DNA from: Candidatus Villigracilaceae bacterium
Lineage (GTDB): Bacteria; Chloroflexota; Anaerolineae; Anaerolineales; Villigracilaceae
Direction: 5' to 3'
Length of the DNA: 45,860 bases
Assembly (NCBI GenBank): GCA_026645935.1
Contig: JAPKMP010000026.1
Span: 1-45,860 of the forward strand
Positions 38,620 to 45,860 of this stretch are shown here, one piece after another. Under the pieces are notes generated by a model. The model did no database searches. It saw only the letters and a program-made list of their open reading frames with translations, and had not been told where the DNA came from. Positions within the stretch are counted from its first letter, which is position 1. Every line of letters begins with the position of its first letter. Position numbers and translations under genes: made by a program.

Positions 38620-39885
38620 ATGATGAGCATTGACAAGAATACGAATAATAGTTTGGATCTGAGCGGCATTCCTTTATTCCGCTCCCTGCCGCAAAAGACC
38701 ATTACCCGAATCAAAAAGACGTACAAAACATGGGATGCCCCAGCCGGTTCGCATGTGCTGGAGGAGGGGAATCTTGGCGACGAGTTTTACGTCATCTTGA
38801 AAGGGCGGGTCGAGATCGTGCGCGCATTGGGGACGCCCGAAGAATCATTTTTGGGAATGCGCTATCCGGGCGAATTCATCGGCGAGGTGGGATTGTTGAA
38901 CCAGGGTTCGCCGCGCACCGCAACGGCAAGGGTGGCGGAAGACGCCCGCCTGATGACCGTCAAGTATTCCGAATTCAATGAACTTCTCAAGGTCCACCCC
39001 GAGTTGGCGTATGAAATGGCCAGCGCGTTGGGAGCGCGGCTGACTGAATCCCTGAACGAGACCATCCAATACCTGCGGGGCAAAAACGAGGAATTGCAAA
39101 AAGCATACGACGATCTTCGCGCCGCCCAGGCTCAGATCATCGAAAAAGAAAAACTGGAACACAGTCTGCGGGTCGCGCGCACGATCCAGTACAGCATTTT
39201 GCCAACCAGGATTCCCCAGATGGGAGGCTACGACATCGGGGCATTGATGATTCCCGCCCAGGCGGTGGGAGGCGATTTCTACGGGGTGTATCCGCTCGAT
39301 GACGAGAACATGGCGTTGATCGTCGGTGATGTCTCGGATAAAGGCGTTCCTTCCGCCATCTTCATGGCGCAATGTCACGCGCTGTTGCGTTCCTCAATCG
39401 GGAGGGGTGTGAGCGTAAAGAATGTGGTCGAAAGGGTCAACAGTTTGTTATGTGAGATGAACGCCAGCGGGTTGTTCGTCACGGTCATCTACGGGATATT
39501 GAACAAACCTACAGGGGAGTTCCGATATACGCGCGCGGGGCATGAACTTCCCCTGGTCCTCGATGCGCGAGGCGAAGCCTTTTTCCCCGAAATGGGCAAA
39601 ACCATGGTGCTTGGCCTTTTTGATCGGCCGCTGCTCGAGGAGCAAGTGGTAATGATTCCCCGGGGTGGTCTGCTGTTGTTGTATACCGACGGCGCCGCCG
39701 ATGCCAGATACGAGGATGATTTGCCTTTCGGTTTGGACGGAGTCGTCCAAACCATGCAGCGCCTCGGGACTCAAACCCCCGCGCAGAATATTTGCCAGGG
39801 AATCTTCGACTCCGCGGTGGAGTTCCAGCAGGGCGCGCCTCAATTCGATGACATCACTCTGCTGGCGGTGCGGAGAACGGGGTGA
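38620..39885 (+). CDS. Second cyclic-nucleotide-binding domain / SpoIIE-type PP2C phosphatase
   Basis: 421 residues with the same three-part order as the gene at 23532: cNMP-binding domain (about 15-135, GNLGDEFYVILKGRVEIVRA, GEFIGEVGLL), a coiled coil (about 158-190, KNEELQKAYDDLRAAQAQ) and a SpoIIE/PPM domain with GGDFYG, GDVSDKG, YTDGAAD and FDDITL. The first motif ends in Gly rather than Asp. It may dephosphorylate an anti-sigma antagonist or similar partner. Followed after only 3 nt by an HD-domain gene, so the two are co-translated. AAGG precedes either of two adjacent ATGs; the first is used. Confidence 0.9.
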   Translation: MMSIDKNTNNSLDLSGIPLFRSLPQKTITRIKKTYKTWDAPAGSHVLEEGNLGDEFYVILKGRVEIVRALGTPEESFLGMRYPGEFIGEVGLLNQGSPRTATARVAEDARLMTVKYSEFNELLKVHPELAYEMASALGARLTESLNETIQYLRGKNEELQKAYDDLRAAQAQIIEKEKLEHSLRVARTIQYSILPTRIPQMGGYDIGALMIPAQAVGGDFYGVYPLDDENMALIVGDVSDKGVPSAIFMAQCHALLRSSIGRGVSVKNVVERVNSLLCEMNASGLFVTVIYGILNKPTGEFRYTRAGHELPLVLDARGEAFFPEMGKTMVLGLFDRPLLEEQVVMIPRGGLLLLYTDGAADARYEDDLPFGLDGVVQTMQRLGTQTPAQNICQGIFDSAVEFQQGAPQFDDITLLAVRRTG

Positions 39886-39888
39886 ATC

Positions 39889-40488
39889 ATGGACACCCCG
39901 CGATTCGAAGAAGCCTGGGCGTACGCCTTGCATCGCCTGGAGAACGGGCTTTCGCCGAAACTTTTATATCACAGCGTTTCTCATACGCGCGATGACGTCG
40001 TCCCCGGCGTAACGCGGCTGGCGGCGATGGAAGGAATTGATGGGACCGAATTATCATTGCTCATCACCGCGGCATGGTTTCATGATCTTGGTTTCGTCAA
40101 ACAACCCCAATATCACGAATTGATCAGCGTCCGCATCGCGACGGAGGTTTTGCCGGATTATGGTTTCGCCCACGATCAGGTGGAAACTGTGAAATGGGCG
40201 ATCCTGGCAACAGCCCTTCCACAAAAGCCGCAAAACCTGCTTGAAGCGATCCTCACCGACGCCGACCTCGATGTGCTCGGGCGCGAGGATTACAGAATGG
40301 GCAACAGCAACCTGCGAAGAGAACTCGCTTTGTACGGCACGGAATATACCGACGCGGAATGGTACAGCCGTCAACTGGCTTTTCTCGAATTGCATACTTA
40401 CTTCACCGCCTCGGCGCGCATGTTGAGGGAAGACGGAGAGAAAAAGAACCGTCAGGATCTTATAACACTTCTCGAAAAAAATTTGTAA
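39889..40488 (+). CDS. HD-domain phosphohydrolase
   Basis: 199 residues with the HD metal motif: His28 in YHSVSH, His65-Asp66 in AAWFHDLGF and a later Asp in LTDADLDVLG. This is a compact HD hydrolase, not the HD-GYP type (no GYP motif). Substrates of such proteins include nucleotides and cyclic nucleotides. Coupling to a cNMP-binding phosphatase (3-nt gap) makes a signalling nucleotide an attractive but unproven substrate. Confidence 0.83.
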   Translation: MDTPRFEEAWAYALHRLENGLSPKLLYHSVSHTRDDVVPGVTRLAAMEGIDGTELSLLITAAWFHDLGFVKQPQYHELISVRIATEVLPDYGFAHDQVETVKWAILATALPQKPQNLLEAILTDADLDVLGREDYRMGNSNLRRELALYGTEYTDAEWYSRQLAFLELHTYFTASARMLREDGEKKNRQDLITLLEKNL

Positions 40489-40505
40489 GTTGAATTGATC
40501 TCGCC

Positions 40506-41420
40506 ATGCAACTCCGTGCCGTATCCATAGGGGAGGCTGTCCCGCGCGAATCCTTCCAGGCGCAGGTCCGATCCGTGTTCGATTCGGCGGTCAATCTGCG
40601 GCTTGCGGATGAAGACCGGCTCCTCACGGTCTTTCTTTCGGATGAAAACGAATTACCGCAGGGGATTCGGATTTCAGAGGAGATTCCGCTTCGATCACTA
40701 CGGGTGGGTTTGGCTGCGTTTACAAAGGGCGGGATCTTAAGCTTCGACTCGTCCCCGCATTCCATTGACCTGCGCGGCGCTCCCGTTTGGAAATGCCCCA
40801 TCCCTGAACTCTCGGCGGAAATGTCAGCCGTTTTCGCCATGCGCTCATGGTCTGCTGTGTGGGTTTTGCTTAACGAAGAACAACGCCGAAGAAAAACCGG
40901 GATCATTGCCGGGGAAATATTTCAATTGAACTCTGGGACTCCATTGAACCGGAAAATCGGTCCGCCCATCATGCGGCTAATCGATGCGGCCATGCAATTC
41001 GACAACGAGGGGGCGTTTCGCGCCACGGAAGAAATGATCGGTCTCGGTCCCGGCGTCACTCCATCCGGCGACGACATTTTGTTAGGTTTCCTGGCAGGGT
41101 TGTGGAGCGCGGCTGGCAAAGATCAAAAGAAATTATCTTTCATCCGATCGTTTGGCAATATGATCATGCGGCTTGCTGATCGAACAAGCGAGATCAGCCG
41201 CACCTATTTGCATCATGCGACCCGGGGGCAGTTTTCCAGCAGCCTATCGAATCTTGCGCAGGCAATTGCGGCAGGCGAAGATATAAAATCGACCGCCGAA
41301 TCCGCCTTGCGAGTCGGTCATTCCTCCGGCGCGGATTCGGTCACCGGCTTGCTGATCGGGTTGGGCGTTCAAAACGCAGAGATACGGGAACGCATGTTGG
41401 AGTCTGGAAATACTTGGTAG
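40506..41420 (+). CDS. DUF2877 (AllH-like) protein
   Basis: 304 residues. The diagnostic block MIGLGPGVTPSGDDILLGFLAGLW (about 178-201) and the C-terminal RVGHSSGADSVTGLLIGLG identify DUF2877. One member, AllH, is part of the oxamate carbamoyltransferase complex with FdrA-type subunits (AllF/AllG). No such partner is in the window, so this copy may work alone or with genes elsewhere. The N-terminal half is less conserved. It follows the HD gene by 17 nt, has no clear Shine-Dalgarno sequence and is probably last in the operon that begins at 38088. Confidence 0.78.
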   Translation: MQLRAVSIGEAVPRESFQAQVRSVFDSAVNLRLADEDRLLTVFLSDENELPQGIRISEEIPLRSLRVGLAAFTKGGILSFDSSPHSIDLRGAPVWKCPIPELSAEMSAVFAMRSWSAVWVLLNEEQRRRKTGIIAGEIFQLNSGTPLNRKIGPPIMRLIDAAMQFDNEGAFRATEEMIGLGPGVTPSGDDILLGFLAGLWSAAGKDQKKLSFIRSFGNMIMRLADRTSEISRTYLHHATRGQFSSSLSNLAQAIAAGEDIKSTAESALRVGHSSGADSVTGLLIGLGVQNAEIRERMLESGNTW

Positions 41421-41441
41421 ATCAAAAACATTGCGTGAATT

Positions 41442-41476
41442 GCGTTCTCCAGAACAAATACAGCGTTGGAGAACGC
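41442..41476. terminator. Hairpin between convergent genes
   Basis: GCGTTCTCCA (41442-41451) and TGGAGAACGC (41467-41476) form a perfect 10-bp stem in the gap between the DUF2877 and AHSA1-like genes. There is no T-run, so strength is uncertain. Confidence 0.5.
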
Positions 41477-41486
41477 CAAATACGCG

Positions 41487-41873
41487 CTACAGGTACTCCC
41501 GCATCGGCTTGAAATAAAAATCCTCCCAGCCTTGTTTATAACTTTCTGACTGACCGACGGGGATGTTTGTGTGTACCAGCGTAAGTTTCGTCTTGCCATC
41601 CTGTTCTTCCAATAGGATTTCCACCTGAGAGTCCTCGGCGTCTTCGGGGAACTCGCCCGTGCGCCACGATTGCAGGATGCGTTTGTTCTCGTCCAATTCC
41701 AGGAACGTGCCCCAGATGTAGCCGTCCCAGGCGGTGAACTCGCCGCCTGCGCGCCCGTCCACTTTGGCGGGGCTGCCCGTCATGAGCGTATGCCCCTGCG
41801 TGGATATCCAGGCTTTATAGATCGTTTCCGTGTTGGTAATGAATTCAGCAGTCAGGGTAAATTCGTTTTTCAT
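41487..41873 (-). CDS. SRPBCC / AHSA1-family protein
   Basis: 128 residues of an AHSA1-like START/SRPBCC fold: TAEFITNTETIYKAWIST, AGGEFTAWDGYIWGTFLEL, RILQSWRTGEFPED, KLTLVHTNIPVGQSESYKQG and WEDFYFKPM. The family binds hydrophobic ligands or Hsp90-like partners; bacterial members usually have no assigned role. The ATG at 41873 has AAGGA 6 nt upstream; 14 further in-frame codons upstream are unlikely. It follows psuG by 29 nt on the same strand and may be co-transcribed. Confidence 0.85.
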   Translation of the reverse strand: MKNEFTLTAEFITNTETIYKAWISTQGHTLMTGSPAKVDGRAGGEFTAWDGYIWGTFLELDENKRILQSWRTGEFPEDAEDSQVEILLEEQDGKTKLTLVHTNIPVGQSESYKQGWEDFYFKPMREYL

Positions 41874-41902
41874 GTTTTTCCTTGCCGCATCCCTTTGAAA
41901 GA

Positions 41903-42829
41903 CTAAATCGCCCAATCGTTTTTCCTTGCATACATCTCTTTCGAGATCTCACCTGCAAGGCGGGCATTATTCAACAAAAGGGCAAGATTGGCTTTGAGCG
42001 ACCTTCCCTCCGTCAATTCGTTGATACGGGATAACAGGAAGGGAGTCAATTCCTGGCCATGCATGCCCTTCTCCATGGCTTCCTTCGAGGCTTTGGCGAT
42101 GACCGGCTCCATCCCCGACTTTGAGATGGATTCTGTTTCAGGGACCGGGTTCGTCACGAGGACAGCGCTCCGGAGTCCCAGACTCCAATGCGCCTTTGCG
42201 AACTCAGCGATCTCTTTTGGCGAATCAAGCCCTGCGCTGACTTTCAGTCCGCTTTCGCGTGAGTAAAATGCCGGGAATTCATCGGTCTGATAACCGACCA
42301 CGGGGACGCCCATCGTTTCGAGATATTCCAAAGTGGCGGGTAGATCCAGAATGGCTTTTGCCCCGGCGCAGACGACGATCATCGGCGTTTCGGCTAATGC
42401 TTTCAAGTCCGTCGAAACATCGAAGGGGAATTCTTTGTGAACGCCGCCGATGCCGCCTGTGGCGAAGACCTTGATTCCGGCCATGTGCGCGGCGAGCATC
42501 GTCCCGGCGACGGTGGTTCCGCCGTCCATTTTTTTGACGATGGCTGTGGCGAAGTCGCGGTGACTGACCTTCAGCGAGGAATCACTTTCAGAAAGCCGGA
42601 CCAGTTCCCCGTCCGAGAGACCGAGGCGGATCTTCCCGTCGAGCAAGGCAACTGTGGCCGGAATCCCCCCGACACTGCGGACCTGTTTTTCCATATCCCG
42701 CGCGAGGTCAAGGTTTTGCGGATGGGGTAAACCGTGCGTGATGACGGTGGATTCAAGCGCGACTATGGGCGAACCCAATTTGAGCGCGCGCGCAATTTCG
42801 ACGGAGAGTTGAACGTGTGGATGTTTCAT
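41903..42829 (-). CDS. psuG: Pseudouridine-5'-phosphate glycosidase
   Basis: 308 residues of the PsuG family: IVALESTVITHGLPHPQN, GGTTVAGTMLAAHMAGIKVFATGGIGGV, VCAGAKAILDLPATLEYLETMGVPVVGYQTDEFPAFY and LTPFLLSRINELTEG. It splits pseudouridine 5'-phosphate into uracil and ribose 5-phosphate, or the reverse. The usual partner, a PfkB-type pseudouridine kinase, is not adjacent. The start overlaps the 3' end of an SPFH-like gene by 4 nt (ATGA), making it the third gene of that operon. This is an unexpected setting for a nucleoside-salvage enzyme. Confidence 0.92.
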   Translation of the reverse strand: MKHPHVQLSVEIARALKLGSPIVALESTVITHGLPHPQNLDLARDMEKQVRSVGGIPATVALLDGKIRLGLSDGELVRLSESDSSLKVSHRDFATAIVKKMDGGTTVAGTMLAAHMAGIKVFATGGIGGVHKEFPFDVSTDLKALAETPMIVVCAGAKAILDLPATLEYLETMGVPVVGYQTDEFPAFYSRESGLKVSAGLDSPKEIAEFAKAHWSLGLRSAVLVTNPVPETESISKSGMEPVIAKASKEAMEKGMHGQELTPFLLSRINELTEGRSLKANLALLLNNARLAGEISKEMYARKNDWAI

Positions 42830-44433
42830 GGCGATGGAGGTTTGACGTAATGGAAGACGTGGAAGTCGATATCGCCAAGGGCTTTGTTTATTTTGGCGAT
42901 CTCGGCCTGTTTATCGATGGAGGAACGGTTTTCCTTTTCGATCAGTTCGCGCGCGGCGATCAGTTCCCTGCGGAAGGCTTTGAGGATGTCGTGAGCCATG
43001 GACTGCGCATCGCGTTTGCTGGAAACGTTTTGCGAAAAACGCTGCTGGAACATGGGGCTGTATGCGATCTCGGGATTCCCCTCGAGGATCTTCGCCAGTT
43101 CGAGGTAGTCCTTTTCGGTGAGTTTGCGGTTCGACCCCGAACCGCCGGAGCGGCTGTAACTGGCGATGATGACATTGTTGACGAGTTCCATCAATTCCTT
43201 CATCTCGTGCTGTTTCGCGGACCGTTCGACCCCGGCACGGCGCCTCGCGTTATCGCCCATCAACTTCCATGCGGCTTTTAATTCCTCGAGAATGATCTCG
43301 CTCGGCAATTGCCATGTGCCGATGTCGATCCAATGAACGGCGACGCCGAGTTTTGCGGCTTTGGCTTTGAATTCGTCGCTGAAGAAATGCGCGGTGATCT
43401 TGGAGCGCGAAAGGAATTCCGGCGCGCGGGACGCTCCCGGCTGGCTGGCAAGGGTTTGCTCGCTGGTCATTTCGATGCGTATTTGTTTGTTGGTGGCTTC
43501 GTTCAGGCTCAGTTCGTCCAGTTCCCTGCGGCTGATGCTGGCAAGGATCTCGCTCAGGTTGCGCGATGTGATCAGGTTTTCCAATTCTCCGGTGACGAGC
43601 GGCAGGACGGTGGTATCCCATGGAAAGGAAACGCCGGAAATTTTTGCGGGCGCAGGGGAGATGATGGTCTGGTCATATACAAGGGAATAGACCGCGGTTT
43701 CGTCGTAGTGATAAGGATCGTTTTCAGGCGCTGATTCCTTTGGTTTGCGCAGGATGCTGAACATGACCTTGACGTCCTGCGCCTCGATCGGGATGCCGTC
43801 CTTGGTGCGCGATTTGACGGATAGTCCGCGAACGAACTGGTCGCGCAGGTTGATGATGGCATATTCGCGCTTTCCGGCTTCGTCGTTTTTGCCGATCTCG
43901 CGGATGCGTTCGAAGCGTCCCAATTTCCACGCCTCCTGGCGCGGCTCGATGATCTCCGGGATTCCATCCACTCGCTCGAGCAGGGCGACGCTGTCGAGGT
44001 TGACTTGCACATATCCCGGTCCGCCAATGCGGATGATCGGTGACCCTTCGTCCTCTTCGGAGATCTTCCCTTCGTTGATGGTGATGAGTTCATGACCCTG
44101 TCCGAATGACACATTCTCGATGAAATCGTAGGCGACGGTCTCATCTTCCAATTCGAATATGTCTGCGAGATAGGCAGCGGCTTTGGTCTTTGCCAGCGCA
44201 TAGATCACGGCAAGCAGGGGCAGGTATTTTACGGCGCTCATCGCGGCGATAGCCATGCGTTGAAGGTTGTCTGCGGCAAGGAAGATAAATGCCGCCAGCG
44301 TCAAACCGCTCAGGACAGCCCATGCTGCAAACCCGGCGTAGGTGCGGATCCGGTTGCGATACTCGACGCTCTCTTCGTTCAGGTCGAAGAGGCGCGGCAT
44401 CACCTGGTCGCGTTGGAAACGGATGCGCTTCAT
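42826..44433 (-). CDS. SPFH-like membrane protein
   Basis: 535 residues. Two to three N-terminal helices (near 31-53, 62-81) are followed by a long cytosolic part with SPFH/band-7-like strands and helices (DQFVRGLSVKSRTKDGIPIEAQDVKVMFS, LNEATNKQIRIEMTS) and a C-terminal charged coiled coil (AFRRELIAARELIEKEN). No catalytic motif is visible. It overlaps both neighbours by 4 nt and resembles the preceding gene in design, so the two probably form a hetero-oligomeric membrane scaffold. The SPFH assignment is by eye and needs a profile search. Confidence 0.68.
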   Translation of the reverse strand: MKRIRFQRDQVMPRLFDLNEESVEYRNRIRTYAGFAAWAVLSGLTLAAFIFLAADNLQRMAIAAMSAVKYLPLLAVIYALAKTKAAAYLADIFELEDETVAYDFIENVSFGQGHELITINEGKISEEDEGSPIIRIGGPGYVQVNLDSVALLERVDGIPEIIEPRQEAWKLGRFERIREIGKNDEAGKREYAIINLRDQFVRGLSVKSRTKDGIPIEAQDVKVMFSILRKPKESAPENDPYHYDETAVYSLVYDQTIISPAPAKISGVSFPWDTTVLPLVTGELENLITSRNLSEILASISRRELDELSLNEATNKQIRIEMTSEQTLASQPGASRAPEFLSRSKITAHFFSDEFKAKAAKLGVAVHWIDIGTWQLPSEIILEELKAAWKLMGDNARRRAGVERSAKQHEMKELMELVNNVIIASYSRSGGSGSNRKLTEKDYLELAKILEGNPEIAYSPMFQQRFSQNVSSKRDAQSMAHDILKAFRRELIAARELIEKENRSSIDKQAEIAKINKALGDIDFHVFHYVKPPSP

Positions 44434-45860
44434 GACCCGCCCTCTTCACGATGCATGGAGGCGTCCAGTTTATTGACGAGCAGCCACTTCCAGATCTCAT
44501 CCAATTTCTTGATCTCGGATTCCATCTGGTTGTTCGCGCGGCTTTCGATCAGGATGGTTTCCCTCACTGGCTCGATCAGGTTCTGAAGGGTGGAGAAGAT
44601 ATCCTCCGGCGGGGAAATGGGATTGTGGAATTTCTGCGAGGCGAGCCGCGCGAAGTTCTTGACGGCTTCGCTGTGCGCAGCAGTTTCGATCAATTTCTCG
44701 TGTTCGTTCAGCAGGTCTGCGTCGCGTTGGGCGATCTTCATCCACTCCGCGTTCCAGTTCTTGATCGTCTGTTCCTCGATGACGGGGTCGAACAGAACGT
44801 TATGGATTCGAACGTCCATGATCTCGAGTCCGCGCGCTTCGAGTTGTTCGTATTCGAGGCTGGGGATGGCTTCACCGGTCGTCTCGGGGAGGCCCGTATC
44901 GTCCAATGCCACTACAAACGGACGTTTCAACCGCCGGTTGAGCATCTCTTCGATGGTCTGCAAGCCGCTGATGCCGTCCGCTTTGAACAGGTCTTCCAGT
45001 TTGAACTTGCGGACATATTCCCGCCACAAGTTCACAACAAGATGGGCGGGGAGCCGATACCATTCCATTCGGCTGCGTCTGTTTTCCGCCGTGACCAGTT
45101 CGATCACTTCGCGCGTGACAGCGTTTAATACAGCCTGGGCGTTATAACCGTATTGCGAAACGACGCCGCTTTCCGACGGGACCTTTTCTTCAGGTCTTTT
45201 GATGCGGAATTTTATGCTGATGGTGGGGGAGATCTCGAAACCGTCGCGGGTGAGACCGGCAGTCTGCTGGCGGCGGGCTTGTAACTCGTTGTATTTTTTC
45301 GGGTCGGAGATCGGAACCGGGTTGAGGAAGGGCTGGTCGCTCGCAAGCGGACCGATGAACTGCCATTGCGCCCGCAGGTCCACGCCTTCTTCGCGGGTGA
45401 TCTTTTCCTTTCCTCTTGTAAAGCGGATTCCAGGTCCCGCCGCCCCGATGATCTCCGTCTCAGTTTGCAACACGACGGCGCTGGCGGTATCCAATACGAT
45501 CACACCGGGACCTTGTTTCTTCGTCTCGCCTGCGTGGGTGATCAACCGTCCGTTCTTGACGAAGAGGGTCGGGCCGCGTTTGCCGTCGAAAGCGCTGACG
45601 CGCGCGTAGATCTCCCGCCGGTCTTTGGGGGTCTGGACGGGCAGGACGAATTGCGAGAAAAAGTAGACCAGTTTGTCGAGGATGAAATTCGTGGCGATGA
45701 TGTCCACAAGAAGGATGAACCCGGCGACGCCGAGGACGGCAACATTGGTGTAGTCCACCCCCAGAAAAAAGAGGATGCCGTGAAAGACGACGACGGTCAC
45801 GAAAAGGACACCGAAAGGCGTCTGCAGAAAAGATCCAATGCCGTCGAACAGCCTTCGAAC
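44430..45860 (-). CDS. SPFH-like membrane protein (N-terminus beyond the window)
   Basis: At least 476 residues. The open frame continues past a GTG at 45800 to the window edge, where sequence before the GTG (FDGIGSFLQTPFGVLF) is already coding-like, so the true start lies outside. Two hydrophobic segments are followed by an SPFH-like body: LFVKNGRLITHAGETKKQGPG, VVLQTETEIIGAAGPGIRFTRG, GFEISPTISIKFRI and the helical VREVIELVTAEN region. A coiled-coil C-terminal tail (NNQMESEIKKLDEIWKWLL) follows. It overlaps the next gene by 4 nt. It is probably the first or an early gene of an operon continuing outside the window. Confidence 0.68.
   Translation of the reverse strand, partial: VRRLFDGIGSFLQTPFGVLFVTVVVFHGILFFLGVDYTNVAVLGVAGFILLVDIIATNFILDKLVYFFSQFVLPVQTPKDRREIYARVSAFDGKRGPTLFVKNGRLITHAGETKKQGPGVIVLDTASAVVLQTETEIIGAAGPGIRFTRGKEKITREEGVDLRAQWQFIGPLASDQPFLNPVPISDPKKYNELQARRQQTAGLTRDGFEISPTISIKFRIKRPEEKVPSESGVVSQYGYNAQAVLNAVTREVIELVTAENRRSRMEWYRLPAHLVVNLWREYVRKFKLEDLFKADGISGLQTIEEMLNRRLKRPFVVALDDTGLPETTGEAIPSLEYEQLEARGLEIMDVRIHNVLFDPVIEEQTIKNWNAEWMKIAQRDADLLNEHEKLIETAAHSEAVKNFARLASQKFHNPISPPEDIFSTLQNLIEPVRETILIESRANNQMESEIKKLDEIWKWLLVNKLDASMHREEGGS

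Noticed and set aside
45798-45800. GTG at 45800 as the start of the last SPFH-like protein
   Set aside because: The open frame continues to the edge with coding-like hydrophobic sequence, and no ribosome site is seen before the GTG.

Overview
The window is a moderately GC-rich stretch of bacterial chromosome, packed with genes on both strands. It most resembles an Anaerolineae-like member of the Chloroflexota. That is an inference from gene content and style: several short lipoproteins with threonine/proline (TPT) linkers, an isopentenyl phosphate kinase, an EF-G2-type GTPase, cyclic-nucleotide-domain/SpoIIE phosphatases, twin SPFH-like membrane proteins, many genes that start 5-6 nt after a -10 box with no Shine-Dalgarno sequence, and dispersed palindromic intergenic repeats. 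There are no rRNA, tRNA or CRISPR features and no complete insertion sequence.

Layout. 1-7.5 kb: 5' part of pdhA, a strongly promoted 56-residue membrane peptide, an SH3-type lipoprotein, a HEAT-repeat protein, two membrane proteins, an alkaline-phosphatase-superfamily enzyme, a methyltransferase, and a membrane-anchored thioredoxin whose first active-site cysteine codon is an in-frame TGA (probable selenocysteine, with a SECIS-like hairpin downstream). 7.5-10.3 kb: EF-G2-like GTPase and a lipoprotein. 10.4-15.0 kb: a sulfur-carrier/cysteine cluster (CysO-like carrier, CysM, JAMM protease, TusA, DsrE2-like protein, a second carrier with a three-residue tail after Gly-Gly, MoeZ-like E1-rhodanese), with a promoter and a roughly 250-nt structured leader ahead of cysM. 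15.0-16.8 kb: a possible structured RNA, a CAP-domain lipoprotein between two near-identical terminators, and a GxxExxY nuclease-like gene in a repeat-rich spot beside a decayed copy of the neighbouring gene's 3' end. 16.8-25 kb: an FG-GAP membrane protein and partner, glycosyltransferase, thioesterase, chromate transporter, lipoprotein, deoxynucleoside kinase, and a cNMP/SpoIIE phosphatase. 24.8-31 kb: a Cys/Met-metabolism PLP enzyme, a same-strand run of GNAT, ABC-F, CAT-like and DHFR-like genes, then a LmbE-type deacetylase and a PilZ protein. 31-46 kb: a beta-propeller membrane protein, amidase, formate-THF ligase with a lysine-rich extension, isopentenyl phosphate kinase, a TPT-linker membrane protein, thioesterase, a second cNMP/SpoIIE phosphatase coupled to an HD protein, a DUF2877 protein, an AHSA1-like protein, and a three-gene overlapping operon of two SPFH-like proteins with psuG.

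How the genes may work together. The clearest unit is the sulfur cluster. A MoeZ-like protein would activate the C-terminal Gly-Gly of a carrier and load sulfur from its rhodanese domain, with TusA/DsrE2 as relays. CysM would move that sulfur onto an activated serine, and the JAMM protease would release cysteine or trim the tailed carrier. This follows the M. tuberculosis CysO-CysM-Mec logic, here combined with a Rhd-TusA-DsrE2-type relay. The candidate Sec thioredoxin 3 kb away is the most unusual single gene.
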